Position numbers and translations under genes: made by a program
In this document: positions 31,656-42,500 of the stretch, in pieces
Layout: the number at the start of each line of letters is the position of its first letter
How positions within the stretch are numbered: position 1 is the first letter of the stretch
Notes under the pieces: model-generated
What the model was told of the DNA's origin: nothing
The model's database searches: none
Seen by the model: only the letters and a program-made list of their open reading frames with translations
Origin: Chrysomallon squamiferum
Lineage: Eukaryota > Mollusca > Gastropoda > Neomphalida > Peltospiridae
Assembly (NCBI GenBank): GCA_012295275.1
Contig: CM022673.1
Location: 24,327,261 to 24,369,760, forward strand
Direction: 5' to 3'
Length of the DNA stretch: 42,500 bases

Positions 31656-33109
31656 TTTCTTGCTCTTGTGATCGGTCAGATCGTAGAATAATTCTGTATA
31701 GAACGTAATGGACAGGAGGATTGCGTGAGAATGTTACGTAAACAAGCCCTACTTTTTATGTCTCAGTCCCTCTTTCATCGACAATGAGGTTTCAGTTGCC
31801 AAAACAACCCGGTCAAAATACGCGTTTATTGTCTGCTTTTTCTCCAGATGTTTTACCGAAATGTGTGACGTCAAAGGGAAAGAAAAAAAAACAAACATTC
31901 ATATTATAAATACGTTTAGATAAATGCCGAACATTTCTAACCAATTTTTAAATTTTATTTTTTATTTGTAGATTAATAAATGTCAGAGTTTGGTCAAAAG
32001 GTTTTACTAATTGGTTTAAAGAAATTGTGTGGGTGTCTGTGTGTTTTAATTTATGACAAAGATATTTTTTCTTCTTTCTTTTTTTCCCCCAGCTCGATAA
32101 TGCGCTTCGAAACGTTATGATATCAAGTCATTTGTGCCATTCCATAGAAATGTTCTGTAATTGTGTATGAATTCATTCAAATATGAAGAAATGGTCAAAA
32201 TACATTTTGTATATAGTTTCACATTTGTGTGTGTGTGTGTGTGTGTGTGTATAGATACATGTGTGTATATACTGTATGTAATTTCTGTGTATGTTTATGT
32301 GTATGTATGTATGTATGTATGTATGTATGTATGTACACACATTATTAGGTTTGTGTATGTATGTATGTTTTATGGATATTGAATAAACCATCCTTTCTCA
32401 TCTTAAACACTTTGTACTCGTATTTTATAATTGCTTGTCTACGTTTATACTCACTTGTTTATTTATTGTGTGTATACTCATTATTTTCTGTGTCTGTATG
32501 GTTGTATTATATTGTCTGTCAGTTTAATTATAAATTAACTAGCCTGTTCAAGCAGAATTTATTGTATTTCCCTGTTGCTGAAAACATCGGCTGTTCGTTT
32601 TATAAAGATATATTTACTTTTTTTTTCTTCGTGCAGTATAAAAAGTCGTATATATATGTATGTATGTATATATGTATGTGTGTATGTACGTATGTACGTA
32701 TAGACTGAACATTTTGGGTTTTTTTTAAATCAGAATCTAAAGAAAAAATAAATATAAAAACATGTAAAACCCCCCAAAAATATATATATTTTATAAGATA
32801 CCTTAAAATAAAATTAACATTAAATTTATAACATGTTTTTTTCAGACTCTTTATAAATAAATAAATATTAAAATAAAATAAAATATCATTTCATTAGAAG
32901 TGCCGGTTTATAAAACGATAATGTTTTCTCAAGGTTTTATTCAAGGTCGCGCTACTTTATTAGCGAAGCACGTGTCGCATCACGTGATTTTTAATAAATC
33001 CTATTTTCACTGTTCGCTTCAGTGATCTGAACTTTCATTAACCAAAGAAGCAGTTTTTCCATATAAGTGTGTAATTATATTGTTTTTTTTTAAACAAGAG
33101 TTACAATAC

Positions 33110-33112
<3 letters not shown>

Positions 33113-33185
<73 letters not shown>
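33113..33185 (+). repeat. (GA)n, 73 bases
   Basis: Uninterrupted GA with purines on the plus strand. Confidence 0.97.
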
Positions 33186-33187
<2 letters not shown>

Positions 33188-33930
33188 ATAATAACGTTTA
33201 TGATGAAATAATAATGATATCTAAAATGTAAGTTGTTCTTTATTTTATTCTAATAGTTTTATTTATTTTTATTTTTCTTTCTTTCTTTCTTTATTTAATT
33301 TATTATTATTATAATTTTTTGTTTTGTTTTTTTGTTTGTTTGTTTGCTTTGTGTGCGTGCGTGACAGACGATTCAAACAGAATTCTGAAAATGACTTAAC
33401 ATTAACAGAATTATTATTTTGATTTCATTCTTCCTATTACTACATTAAAGAACTAAGGCTGTGAGAATAGAAATACAATGAATACTTTTTCTGAAGATGA
33501 AAACTTAAAACTGTATTTCTAACAAAGTTAATAATGTATATAAATAGTAGAAATGACCAGGCTACGGAGGAAACAAACATTTAGCAAACGAGATTAGCCC
33601 ACTAAAAAGATTTTGCTATTTACGACAGTCAGATTAGCTTATCAGTAATGAGTTCAAAAACAAACAAACAAAAATTTTCTGCACAAAACTATTTAAGCTT
33701 TATCATCTATTTCCTGTACCATACATTGCGGTCAGTATTCACTTTATAGAAATCAATATTATGCACAGAAGTAATATTACATAATTATTACATATCTGTT
33801 TTACTTGTTAATTTTTATTTATTTTATTATTAATATTATTATTATTTTTTGTTTTTGTTTTGTTTTTCAGATTTAGATAATTATATATTTATGTTTGTAG
33901 CAAAAAGATTTAATTGTCCAAAAGCATAAA

Positions 33931-34034
<104 letters not shown>

Positions 34035-35691
34035 AAACAAAGGACTAGGGCAAAAGACAAAACATTTTTTAATTTTTTTTTTAAATGACGTGTCTGGATG
34101 AAATGTATAAAATTTAATATTGTTTCATTACTAAAACAGTTACTCAGTGATGTATATCAGAGTTGAAAGGGTGCAGTGTAAATATAATCTCTTCAGACGT
34201 GCATGCAGGTCACAGAGACTATTAAAAACACATAATAAAATTACAAAGGTGAGTTTATATCGGGGCAGGGATTAAGACTGTCAGAAATTAGCGATAAAAT
34301 CACACTTTTGTTTTCCTTTGATGTTCTAAATGTTTTAACGGCTAAAATGCAGAGGAGTTTAAAACGAATAAAATTATCATTTCTGAGTTGCCTTTACCAT
34401 AGTTTAATAACTAGTTGCCGATAAACTTTTGTACTGAATTGTCTGTAAACATTCATTCATTCATTCATTCATATCTGAAGAAAATGTCGTCTCTGGTGAC
34501 TTTTCGAGAATATTTTCATAATAATTTATTTTTTGTTGTATACCTCTCAAGTTTAGAATAATGTTTCGATCAAAATGAAATTTCATCTTCAGTTTTTTTT
34601 TTTTTATCTCATTTGTAAATTTCTGTTTGTGTTTCATAGATTAAACGACAAGGTGCGAAGTATTCCGAAGTCATTTAATTATAAGCTATATGTTATTGTC
34701 CTTAATTTTTTATTTATTTATTATGTAAATTAACTGTTGACAGATTTTGCCTAAATTCTAAATACGAAATAATAAACAAATATATAAACTAATTAATTAA
34801 ATTATAATAAAATTTAATTAGATGACAATAAAATAACAGTAATAATAATTAAAACAGTAGTAATAATAACAATATAAAAAAAATAAATAATAAAAAAAAA
34901 AAAAAAAAATCCAACAGTAATAAAAAATAAATAAGAAAATGAATAACAACACTAAAATAAGTAACAGCAACAACCAAACAAACACGTGTGATTCAGAGAG
35001 CAAAGAACAAGATTAACAAAACAGTAACTATTTGTGACATGCAACATCATGACAAGAACGTCATTTTGTTATCAACAGTCCTTGAAGTTTTGTCTTTTGT
35101 TAGTTGTATCACCTGACTGCTAATAAATAAAAGCACATTACAATTACGTGTGTATGTTCCATATTCACCTGCACGAACACGACTGATCACAAAACAGCAA
35201 GTCAGTTCAGGTATTTCAAGGTTTATGTAATAAAAGAAGGCGACATTTGTTCAGGGCTAATCTAACGAACCGAAATCTGAATGCTGCCCGTTGAAGATGA
35301 TTATCTGTTGAAGGACTATTGTCTTTTTTCCGTTATCACATTTGTTCGTTTCTTAAATATTTGTGAGACTGGTTTTCCCGAACACACACACACACACACG
35401 CACGCACGCACGCACGCACACAGACACACCTTTTCAATCTCTCATATACAAAACGACTTACACGGTTAGCAACCAAGGTTTATTAAAGTTTATTGACTTT
35501 CTTTGGGTTCCTCATACGTTAATTATCGAACAGGCTCCAGTTGACTGGAACATTACTATTCAGATAGGATTAGTTCCCAGTGTAGTTAGTGCCTGATCTA
35601 AGGTTGAAGTGTATGTTTTAACGCCAGTGAAAAGATGCAAATGAAATAATTCTTATAGAGTAAACCATAACTTTAGATTTCCTTTTTTTTT

Positions 35692-35842
35692 ATTACATGT
35701 GTATTTTACCATAATCATGTTTGACGTCATTATAACAGATTATTACATATATGGTCCTTAACCATGTTTATGACGTTATATGACAGCAGATTATTACGTG
35801 TGTGTTCCTTAACGACATGTATGACGTAAGATGACAGCATAT
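35692..35842 (+). repeat. Diverged tandem repeat carrying CRE-type sites
   Basis: Units starting catgtttgacgt (35716), catgtttatgacgt (35763) and catgtatgacgt (35816), spaced 47 and 53 bases, with shared acagattattac and ccttaac segments and a partial copy before. Each unit contains TGACGT; the first is the full TGACGTCA at 35722-35729. Confidence 0.75.
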
Positions 35843-37010
35843 AAAAAATGTTTTGATTGGATAGTATTTTATAAATATTAAATTTTATTAATTTATACAT
35901 AGAATTAAAATAAAATATATTCGCAATTAATATTTAATAACGCTTTTTACTGGTTTATGTCATATACGTTTCTGTAACCGAAAATTCAAATTAGAAGGTT
36001 TGTTTCTGTGCAGTAGTCTTGGTATATCTGATATGTACTGTGAAATAGCTTTCTTCTTTTTCTTTGAAGAAAAATTTCTGAACTTGCTTGGATGCTTGAA
36101 CAGATCTTAAATTATCGACAAAATAGTTATGGCATCACCAACAGGTTTTTCATCTTTTTCTTCAGGACGGCACACACCACACTTTTGTTAAACTAGATGG
36201 AAACTGGAGTGGTGCTGTGAGCGTATAGCGGAAGACTCGCCATTTCTCTGACGGAAGTTTTACCACAACAGAGCATTTCAAGTGACATTATAATAATGTA
36301 CACATAAAACAAATTCCAGTTTCATATAGGATGACGTACATTCACCTTGATTATAGACTAAGTATGCATTTCCGACTAGGAATATCATTTTGTCGCCTTG
36401 AATCTAGCTGAACATCGAAAACGCGGTAACGACCATATACAGTTGCAAAAATATTAAATATATTCGTTTACTGGACGTAAACATTTTATAATGAAAACAA
36501 TGTCAGCTAGAGAAGAGCGGCAGTCTATCTCCACTTCGGTTTGCAAAATGTTTCTGTCGTCTGTCTGCTGGGGACCTATATTTGTCCGTGTCGTCTGCCG
36601 AGTCAACGCGTGATGTGTCAGCCAAGTTGTCCGTTTCAGATTAATCCCCGCCCTATCACAGCGGAACGTATGCGCAGTTAACAAATAGGTCATAATCAGT
36701 CAACATCTGCTCCAGAGGTAAACATTGGGAAATTTGTTGCCTTCCCGACAATTGTCATTGATTTACCATAGTTTGTAGTGCATTTCAGTCAACAACCTTC
36801 CTGATTGTTACATATGCCAGTAATACCAAATCAGTACGTTTTAATGAACAGTCTCAGTATAAATAGAAATTTATCTATTGTATAAATAGAAGTTTAGGTA
36901 GGTCCTGCATTTAAAAAAAAATTAAAATAATAAATAAATAAAAAGTAAAAAGTCCAGAAGTTTGTTTTTTTCCATAAAAGAAAATGAAAAGTGAATTATG
37001 GTGGTTACAT

Positions 37011-37050
<40 letters not shown>

Positions 37051-37842
37051 TGTTGTTGTTTTTACGTTCTCATAATTATAATTATAATATATATATTCAT
37101 ATATATTCATATATATATAAAACATTCGAAATTAAGTACATACGCACTAACATGCACGCCGATATACACAACATTATCTCTACTTCCTACTTCGGTTACA
37201 ATTTCATTTAAACCAGGAACCAGAAAATCTTCCTTTAAAAGACATGACACCGTGAAAAAATTTAACTGCGACGGTAAAAATGCAAATTTTGTTTATGCTG
37301 TCAAGAAATATGTATTTTATAAAATACATTTGTCAACTACGTATTAGTAATTGAAATGTATATTTGTTGTTAAACTATTTTATGGTCTGTATTATACGTT
37401 CTCATATACAAACGCAAATTCATTCAAGGTTTTTTCGAGTTATGACATTCGAATGTAAACTGGGTTACGTAAACAGAATTTACTGTTATAAAAAGCGCGC
37501 CAATGGTATAATCCCCATTTATCAATATTTAACGATACGGAATTAAACTGTACAGCATTACATTTATTAATGAACGGTGTTTCTCTAGACTTACCTTGGT
37601 CTTTTCGTTAAACATGATAAATATATATTTTTTTTATATATGTATACAATCAAAATATAAACAAAACAAACATATAATAAAATTATAACTCAGATTTACA
37701 GTAACTAAGTAGTAGTATTTCAGTATGTTTTTCAGTGCGTTTGTATCTGTTTGTAACTAGGTATGTATGTATGTATGTATGTAATGTGTGTATGTATGTA
37801 TGTATGTATCTAAGTGTGTGTTTGAAGGTATGTGTGTGTGTA

Positions 37843-37877
<35 letters not shown>

Positions 37878-39060
37878 TATATATATATATATATACACAC
37901 ACGTGTATATACACATACAGATGTCTATGAATGAATGTATACGTGAATGTATGCTTGCGTATGCACGTATCTGTTAGTATATATGTATATGTGTATAATG
38001 TGTGTGTGTATGTATGTATGTATGTATATCTCTGTGTATGAACAGATATGAATATATGTTTTTATAATGTAAGTATGAATAGGTATGTATGTGTATTTCT
38101 GAGGCTGGTATGTGTGTATATGTTGGTATGTATAAACACACATACACGCATAATCGTATCATTCTGTGTTTAGTTTTGTGCTGAAAATAATTGGTTATTC
38201 TCGCAGTCTATTTTGAGTGATGAGATAAAACAAGTCAGTAATCAAGTTATGTCAGTTTACTGGAACACTGAGTTATCGATAGTCCCCAGACTTGACTCAC
38301 CTCAGCTGAAAAATTGAAAATCGATTACCCAGGTGAAACTCGGTGCATTTAAATGTCAACTAAGTAACAACAGGTATCTGCAAACGTCGTAGTTGTAATA
38401 GGCGTTGCTGTTGTGGCAGATGTAGTTGTAGTTTTAAAAAATAGCAACAGAAAGGCGACAGAAGTATTACTAGTATTGTATTAAGGTGTTGTGGAAGTGG
38501 TGGTTGAAATAATAACACAAGTATAGACACAATGGTGCTGTTTGTAATAAACACTGGAAAAGTTTATGTAGTTGTGGTCGTTGTGATTCTGGAGGAAGTA
38601 TAAGAGATGGTATAGTAGTTACAGTGAAAAACAAGTACAAATAGTAACAGAAAAAGCTTTTTGTAGTGCCAGAAATACTTGCTGAAATTGTAGTATAGGT
38701 AATATCAGAAGTAAGAGTTGAAGTGTGTGTGTGTGTGTCTGAGATAATACAGATAAAATAATAATGGTGGGTGTAGTTGTAGTATTTTCTTTATTTTTGC
38801 TGTTGTTGTAGCTGGGATAGAAGTAGTAGTCGTAATAGATCCAGTATAGTAACAACAGTAGTAGAAACAGCAGACAAAAAACTATCACATAACAGTAGAA
38901 CAGTTGTAAATCAGCAGCAGACTTGTGAGAGTGCGCGTGTTGTGACACGAACAAACAGTCTAAAAATATCCTCAGTACGTCCACACTATGTTTTATTTCA
39001 TACTGGCGTTCACTTCTAATTAATAACAAACTAACACAGTGCAGTTTAAAACTATCTGGG
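35843..39060. other. Intergenic, no gene recognised
   Basis: A locally GC-richer block at 36450-36720 has a 79-codon minus ORF without a recognisable domain. (TTTA)n lies at 37012-37048 and GTAT/TA repeats at 37759-38150. The minus ORF at 38619-39029 is largely low-complexity Leu/Tyr. Confidence 0.5.
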
Positions 39061-39067
39061 CGTCGCC

Positions 39068-39162
39068 ATGTTTATAAAAACATGACGTTATTTGTTCATG
39101 GGCTGTCAGAAGAAATACAACTATCAGTCCGCCAATGACGTCATGGAAGAAGAGGTAGCATG
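39068..39162. promoter_or_regulatory. Promoter-like block: TATA palindrome, CRE half-site, CCAAT and CRE
   Basis: Plus strand has catgtttataaaaacatg (39068-39085), tgacgtta, then CCAAT at 39132-39136 overlapping TGACGTCA (39136-39143). The arrangement resembles a CREB/NF-Y type promoter and is partly symmetrical, so either direction is possible. On the plus strand an ATGGCGG follows at 39160. Confidence 0.3.
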
Positions 39163-39321
39163 GCGGTTAAATGTTTTACAAACGTGTCACTTCATTGTCA
39201 TACTTTGGTTCGAGTGATGATAGATCGACCAAAAACAATAAGTTTGAAGTGTAAAAAGAATTTTATCAGACAGTTGGTACACATCAACAAAGATACACTC
39301 AAGCTTTACGTCTTTCATTAA
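39160..39321 (+). CDS. Small ORF of 53 codons after the CRE block
   Basis: Starts ATGGCGGTTAAA (MAVKCFTNVS) and ends YVFH-stop at 39319-39321. It is basic, Cys-containing and not low-complexity. No family recognised and no splice partner seen. It is included because a promoter-like block lies directly in front; it may well be non-coding. Confidence 0.15.
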   Translation: MAVKCFTNVSLHCHTLVRVMIDRPKTISLKCKKNFIRQLVHINKDTLKLYVFH

Positions 39322-40021
39322 GAAATCAGTCGCACTGACCGCTGTCTGTACAGACGCAAATACTCTTAACACTGTATGATCAACACATTCTTAGTAACAG
39401 CTTGTACTTTACGAGACAATGCACTGATGTCATAACGTACGGTTATCTAGTTAAAACACATTCTTTACAGTGTTCGGCCGCACGAACCTCTCTCTCTCTC
39501 TTACAAATGTTCTAATGATTTTTCCAGTAGGGTCTGCTCGCTTGCGTAATAATTTGTAAATTCAGCGACTTGTTGTTCTCAGTGATGAGCGGAAAGAGGG
39601 GATTAGGGACAGGTGAATGAAAGATTTGTGATTTAGAAAGATTTGTTATTTTAATAAAATTGTGAAGAAAAAAAAAAAAAAAAACCCCACAAAATAACAC
39701 ACTGATGTCTTCTGAAAGAACAATCAAAATTAATCATAAAATATCAAAAATATTAAATACATACATATAAATATTACATACATACACTCATACATACATA
39801 CGTACGTACATACAACACTAACCACAATGATAATAATAACAATTAAAAAGCGTTAAATACAAGTCCAACTGCATAGAGATCAGCATTAAAACTCTACTTT
39901 TAATTTAAGGAGTAAATAAATAGTCTTATTTACTCAGAGAATACCTCGAAATAATCAACATGTTGGTCTTAAATACATATATTGTGGTTCTTAAACGGTA
40001 TCAAGAACGGTATTTGTAACT

Positions 40022-40093
40022 TCCCAAGTGGTCTAGTGGTTAGGATTTCGCGCTCTCACCGCGACGGCCGGGGTTCGATTCCCCGCTTGGGAA
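40022..40093 (+). tRNA. tRNA-Glu (anticodon CTC)
   Basis: 72 bases. Acceptor stem TCCCAAG pairs with CTTGGGA. A box tggtctagtgg, anticodon loop CTCTCAC with CTC at 40055-40057, B box ggttcgattcc. T runs follow within 20 bases as Pol III terminator. All arms pair, so it looks functional. Confidence 0.95.
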
Positions 40094-40376
40094 AATATTT
40101 GTTTTACTTTTTCGATACTTTTGTCTTATTATTTCAGTATATTAAAGAAAGAAATTGATAAGGAATAATAATTTATCTGATTTTTAGAAAAGTTTGATGT
40201 CAAGAAAATAATATCGATAGAGAAACATCATAAAATGTACCTGGTAAAATTACTTTTGTTTCATAAAAAGAAATTCTCCACTGATCGTACTGGCTTCCTG
40301 CACAGTAACAGTTTTACTTTTTCGATATATTTCAATATATATGACACGCACACACTTGTATTTATATAGACGACGC

Positions 40377-40479
<103 letters not shown>

Positions 40480-40819
40480 TGAATAGTCAAGTTTTATACA
40501 ATGTTAGCTACGATCATTTATGTTTCATATTCTAACGACAGTAAAGCACTGACTGGAATGAGAAATAATCCAGTGTTGGCACTAGCCAGCTTTGATCCTG
40601 CGTTGTTCTGTTACTGTGCATGTAGACAGTACGATCAGTGGAGATTTTCTTTTTATCAAACAAATGTAATTTTATCACGTACATTTTGTAAAACTTTATG
40701 ATGTTTCTTGACATCATACTTTTCTAAAAATCAGATAAATTATTATTTTATATCAATGTCTTTCTTTAATATGCTGAAATAATAATTCAAAAAGTCTCGA
40801 AAAAGTAAAAATCATTACT

Positions 40820-40891
40820 TTCCCAAGCGGGGAATCGAACCCCGGCCGTCGCGGTGAGAGCGCGAAATCCTAACCACTAGACCACTTGGGA
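40820..40891 (-). tRNA. tRNA-Glu (anticodon CTC), inverted identical copy
   Basis: Identical over all 72 bases to the plus-strand copy about 0.8 kb away, transcribed convergently with it. Anticodon CTC at 40858-40856. TTTTT follows as terminator. Confidence 0.95.
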
Positions 40892-41353
40892 AGTTACAAA
40901 TACTGTTCTGGATACCGTTTAAGAACTGAAATGCAATCACGGTAAACAGTTCAAACACAAAAATAAATAACATCATTTTATTGTTTATAGACACAAATAA
41001 TTCCGAAAGAAACATATTCTTATTTCATTTTAACCTTGATCACAAGTCGAGAAACTTGATATGTCGGCCTACAAGTGGATTCCATTGTTTGGAATTGGAT
41101 TATAAGCTTTTTGGGATCGAAAATCAATATATGTTTGACATTTTTAAACTGAAATATTTTGGTATATAATTAGTTTGCTGCATTATTGTTGGTAAATTCA
41201 CAATTTCATTCTGTTTTAGAAAGATATGTTACATAAAACTGAAACTTATTCAGACTACCACTACATTTAAACATAATTTAAAAGTTTGAATATTAAAATG
41301 TGATCAAAGAACAAAAAAAAATCATTATTCTAAAACGCGTTTTAATTAAAACA

Positions 41354-41737
41354 ATGAAACCTTCCCAAGACTTCTTTCTTTCTTTCGAAATGATAATTAT
41401 TAATTCATCATCGTCCATTATTCCACAGAAGACCACTGACAAGTTCGCTTCTCTCTCACTGTCAGATATTTTAACTCTGAATTATTTCCTAATGGCTGTT
41501 TTAGGTGTGGTGTTAGGTGTACTTTTGTGGAGTTTTTTGCCCTCTGTCAGGCTTTGTAGTTCAGTGGGTGTTAAAAAAGACAGACGGTTACTGACAGTCA
41601 ATCATCGAAACACATTAAACATTGATGATGTCTTTGTGCTGCCTCTTGTTTTAATCAATGGTTGCCAAATGGCTAAGAAAGACAACAACATGCACGTTCT
41701 GAACGAAATAGCAACAAAACAATTTAGTAGTCATTAG
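41354..41737 (+). CDS. Unidentified 127-codon ORF with one hydrophobic segment
   Basis: The frame opens at 41300 but its first ATG is 41354 (MKPSQDFFLS). It encodes 127 aa of mixed composition with one strong hydrophobic stretch at residues 43-62 (NYFLMAVLGVVLGVLLWSFL) and ends KQFSSH. It is one of the longest open frames here and not repeat-driven. I recognise no family; it has no clear signal peptide and no obvious Kozak context. It could be a single-exon gene, a first exon read past its donor, a decayed gene, or chance. Confidence 0.25.
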   Translation: MKPSQDFFLSFEMIIINSSSSIIPQKTTDKFASLSLSDILTLNYFLMAVLGVVLGVLLWSFLPSVRLCSSVGVKKDRRLLTVNHRNTLNIDDVFVLPLVLINGCQMAKKDNNMHVLNEIATKQFSSH

Positions 41738-42107
41738 CAACCTTCGAAGTGAACAGCAGAGAGAGTGTTTCGCGGGCTTATACTCGGACTCCATTGGCTA
41801 ACTGAAAGAAACTCGCTGATCCAATCATACAGGTTATTAGACATTACGTCGCCTTGGTAAGCACGTGCTAAGCTCGTGAAGATTCGTTGCGTGTTCTGAC
41901 AGACCTTTACTAGAAGAAGCCATAGAGAGTTAGCAAATAAAACTAAACCTTACGCAACATCCATGTATTTACATCGCAGTACGTTTCAAATCGTGTACGT
42001 ATTTTAACATCGGGCTATTATCATTACTGTACACAAAAGAATATTGACATTATTAAACAGTAACTTTCAGTATTAGTACATAAAGCAAGTACATGTATTT
42101 GGAAATA
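41738..42107. other. No gene; CCAAT- and E-box-bearing stretch
   Basis: Locally CpG-containing, with ccattggc (41790-41797), ccaatca (41821-41827) and gcacgtgc (41862-41869). It could be promoter sequence for something outside the window. Confidence 0.3.
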
Positions 42108-42500
42108 AAGTGGTACCTCGACTTACGAGTGCCCCAACTAACGAGTTTTTCAAGTTACGAGAGGTCGCCAGCCAAAATACGAGTTACGAGCGAGCTTCAG
42201 ATACGCCGCTGTTAGTTGGCGCAGTGAACAACATAACATCCGACCAGCATCCCGCGTCTCACTCGTTTAATTCACGTGGTTACCTCGCCGCTGAAGCATC
42301 TCTGTTGTGTTGTGTTCACGTTTTGTGCAGTATTTTGCCAAATCTATTTTTTCTGAACATGGATCCTAAGAAAGTGAGTGCAAAGGACAGTGCTGAGTGA
42401 AAGAAGCGGATGCTGTCCATTGAATTAAAGCATGAATTCATGGAAAAACATGAGCGAGGTGTGCATGTAGTCGATTTGGCTACGTAGTACGAGCGTAATT
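42108..42500 (+). mobile_element. Tigger/pogo-like DNA transposon, 5' part, decayed
   Basis: Starts after a TA (42106-42107) with the Tigger-style terminal sequence gtggtacctcgacttacgag and the repeated acgag motifs of such ends. An ATG at 42359 opens MDPKKVSAKDSAE, then TGA (42398-42400), KKRMLSIELKHEFMEKHERG in the same frame, and TAG at 42485-42487. This is the start of a transposase with the CENP-B/psq-type DNA-binding region. The two stops show this copy is inactive. It continues past the window end. Confidence 0.8.

Noticed and set aside
38619-39029. 136-codon minus ORF rich in Leu, Tyr and Thr.
   Set aside because: Arises from imperfect trinucleotide-like repeats (gtagt, aacag); no domain and no splice support.
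40815-41015. 66-codon minus ORF ending SIPRLGK.
   Set aside because: Its end is the tRNA-Glu gene read as protein; no sign of coding.
41380-41680. Resemblance of the hydrophobic MAVLGVVLGVLL segment to SLC1 glutamate transporters.
   Set aside because: Only a generic membrane-helix likeness; the motifs that define that family are absent.
42110-42358. ORF reading through the transposon end before the MDPKK start.
   Set aside because: This is the terminal repeat and untranslated leader of the Tigger-like element; only the frame from 42359 resembles transposase.

Overview
The window is AT-rich animal nuclear DNA, dense in microsatellites: (AAT)n, (TA)n, (GT)n, (GA)n and poly-A/T. Genes are split by GT-AG introns, a class III tRNA-Glu pair is present, and a pogo/Tigger-type DNA transposon starts at the right edge. 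This fits an invertebrate, and a mollusc or other lophotrochozoan is my best guess. No base in the window proves the phylum.

Left half, minus strand (about 24.5 kb down to 6.5 kb): one complete protein gene, a solute carrier family 6 (SLC6, neurotransmitter:sodium symporter) member closest by motif to the glycine transporters GlyT1/GlyT2. I could assemble it exon by exon with every GT-AG junction in phase: fourteen exons shared by all forms (18707 down to 6550) plus two mutually exclusive coding first exons (24519-24403 and 21288-21136). The predicted products are 727 aa (21.3 kb start) and 715 aa (24.5 kb start), with 12 membrane segments, the paired EL2 cysteines, three EL2 glycosylation sequons and a C-terminal PDZ-ligand-like tail. 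Two of the four residues that normally hold chloride are changed (Phe for Tyr in TM2, Ala for Ser in TM6), which is unusual for this family. One intron carries a tandem duplication of the following exon's 3' splice site, creating an array of decoy acceptors. A 27-base candidate cassette exon lies in the longest intron. The 3' flank (1-5.9 kb) is AT-rich and holds a diverged segmental duplication.

Right half (24.6-42.5 kb): mostly intergenic DNA with many simple repeats and no convincing multi-exon gene. It does hold four perfect TGACGTCA (CRE) palindromes between 29.9 and 39.2 kb, one of them in a short CRE-bearing tandem repeat. It also holds a large inverted repeat whose arms each carry an identical tRNA-Glu(CTC) gene around a long (GA)n tract, an unexplained 127-codon ORF at 41.4 kb with one hydrophobic segment, and a decayed Tigger-like element entering at 42.1 kb.

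The SLC6 protein would sit in the plasma membrane and import glycine or a similar small neutral amino acid with sodium. The two promoters would give it alternative cytoplasmic N-termini. Nothing else in the window is evidently linked to it in function.
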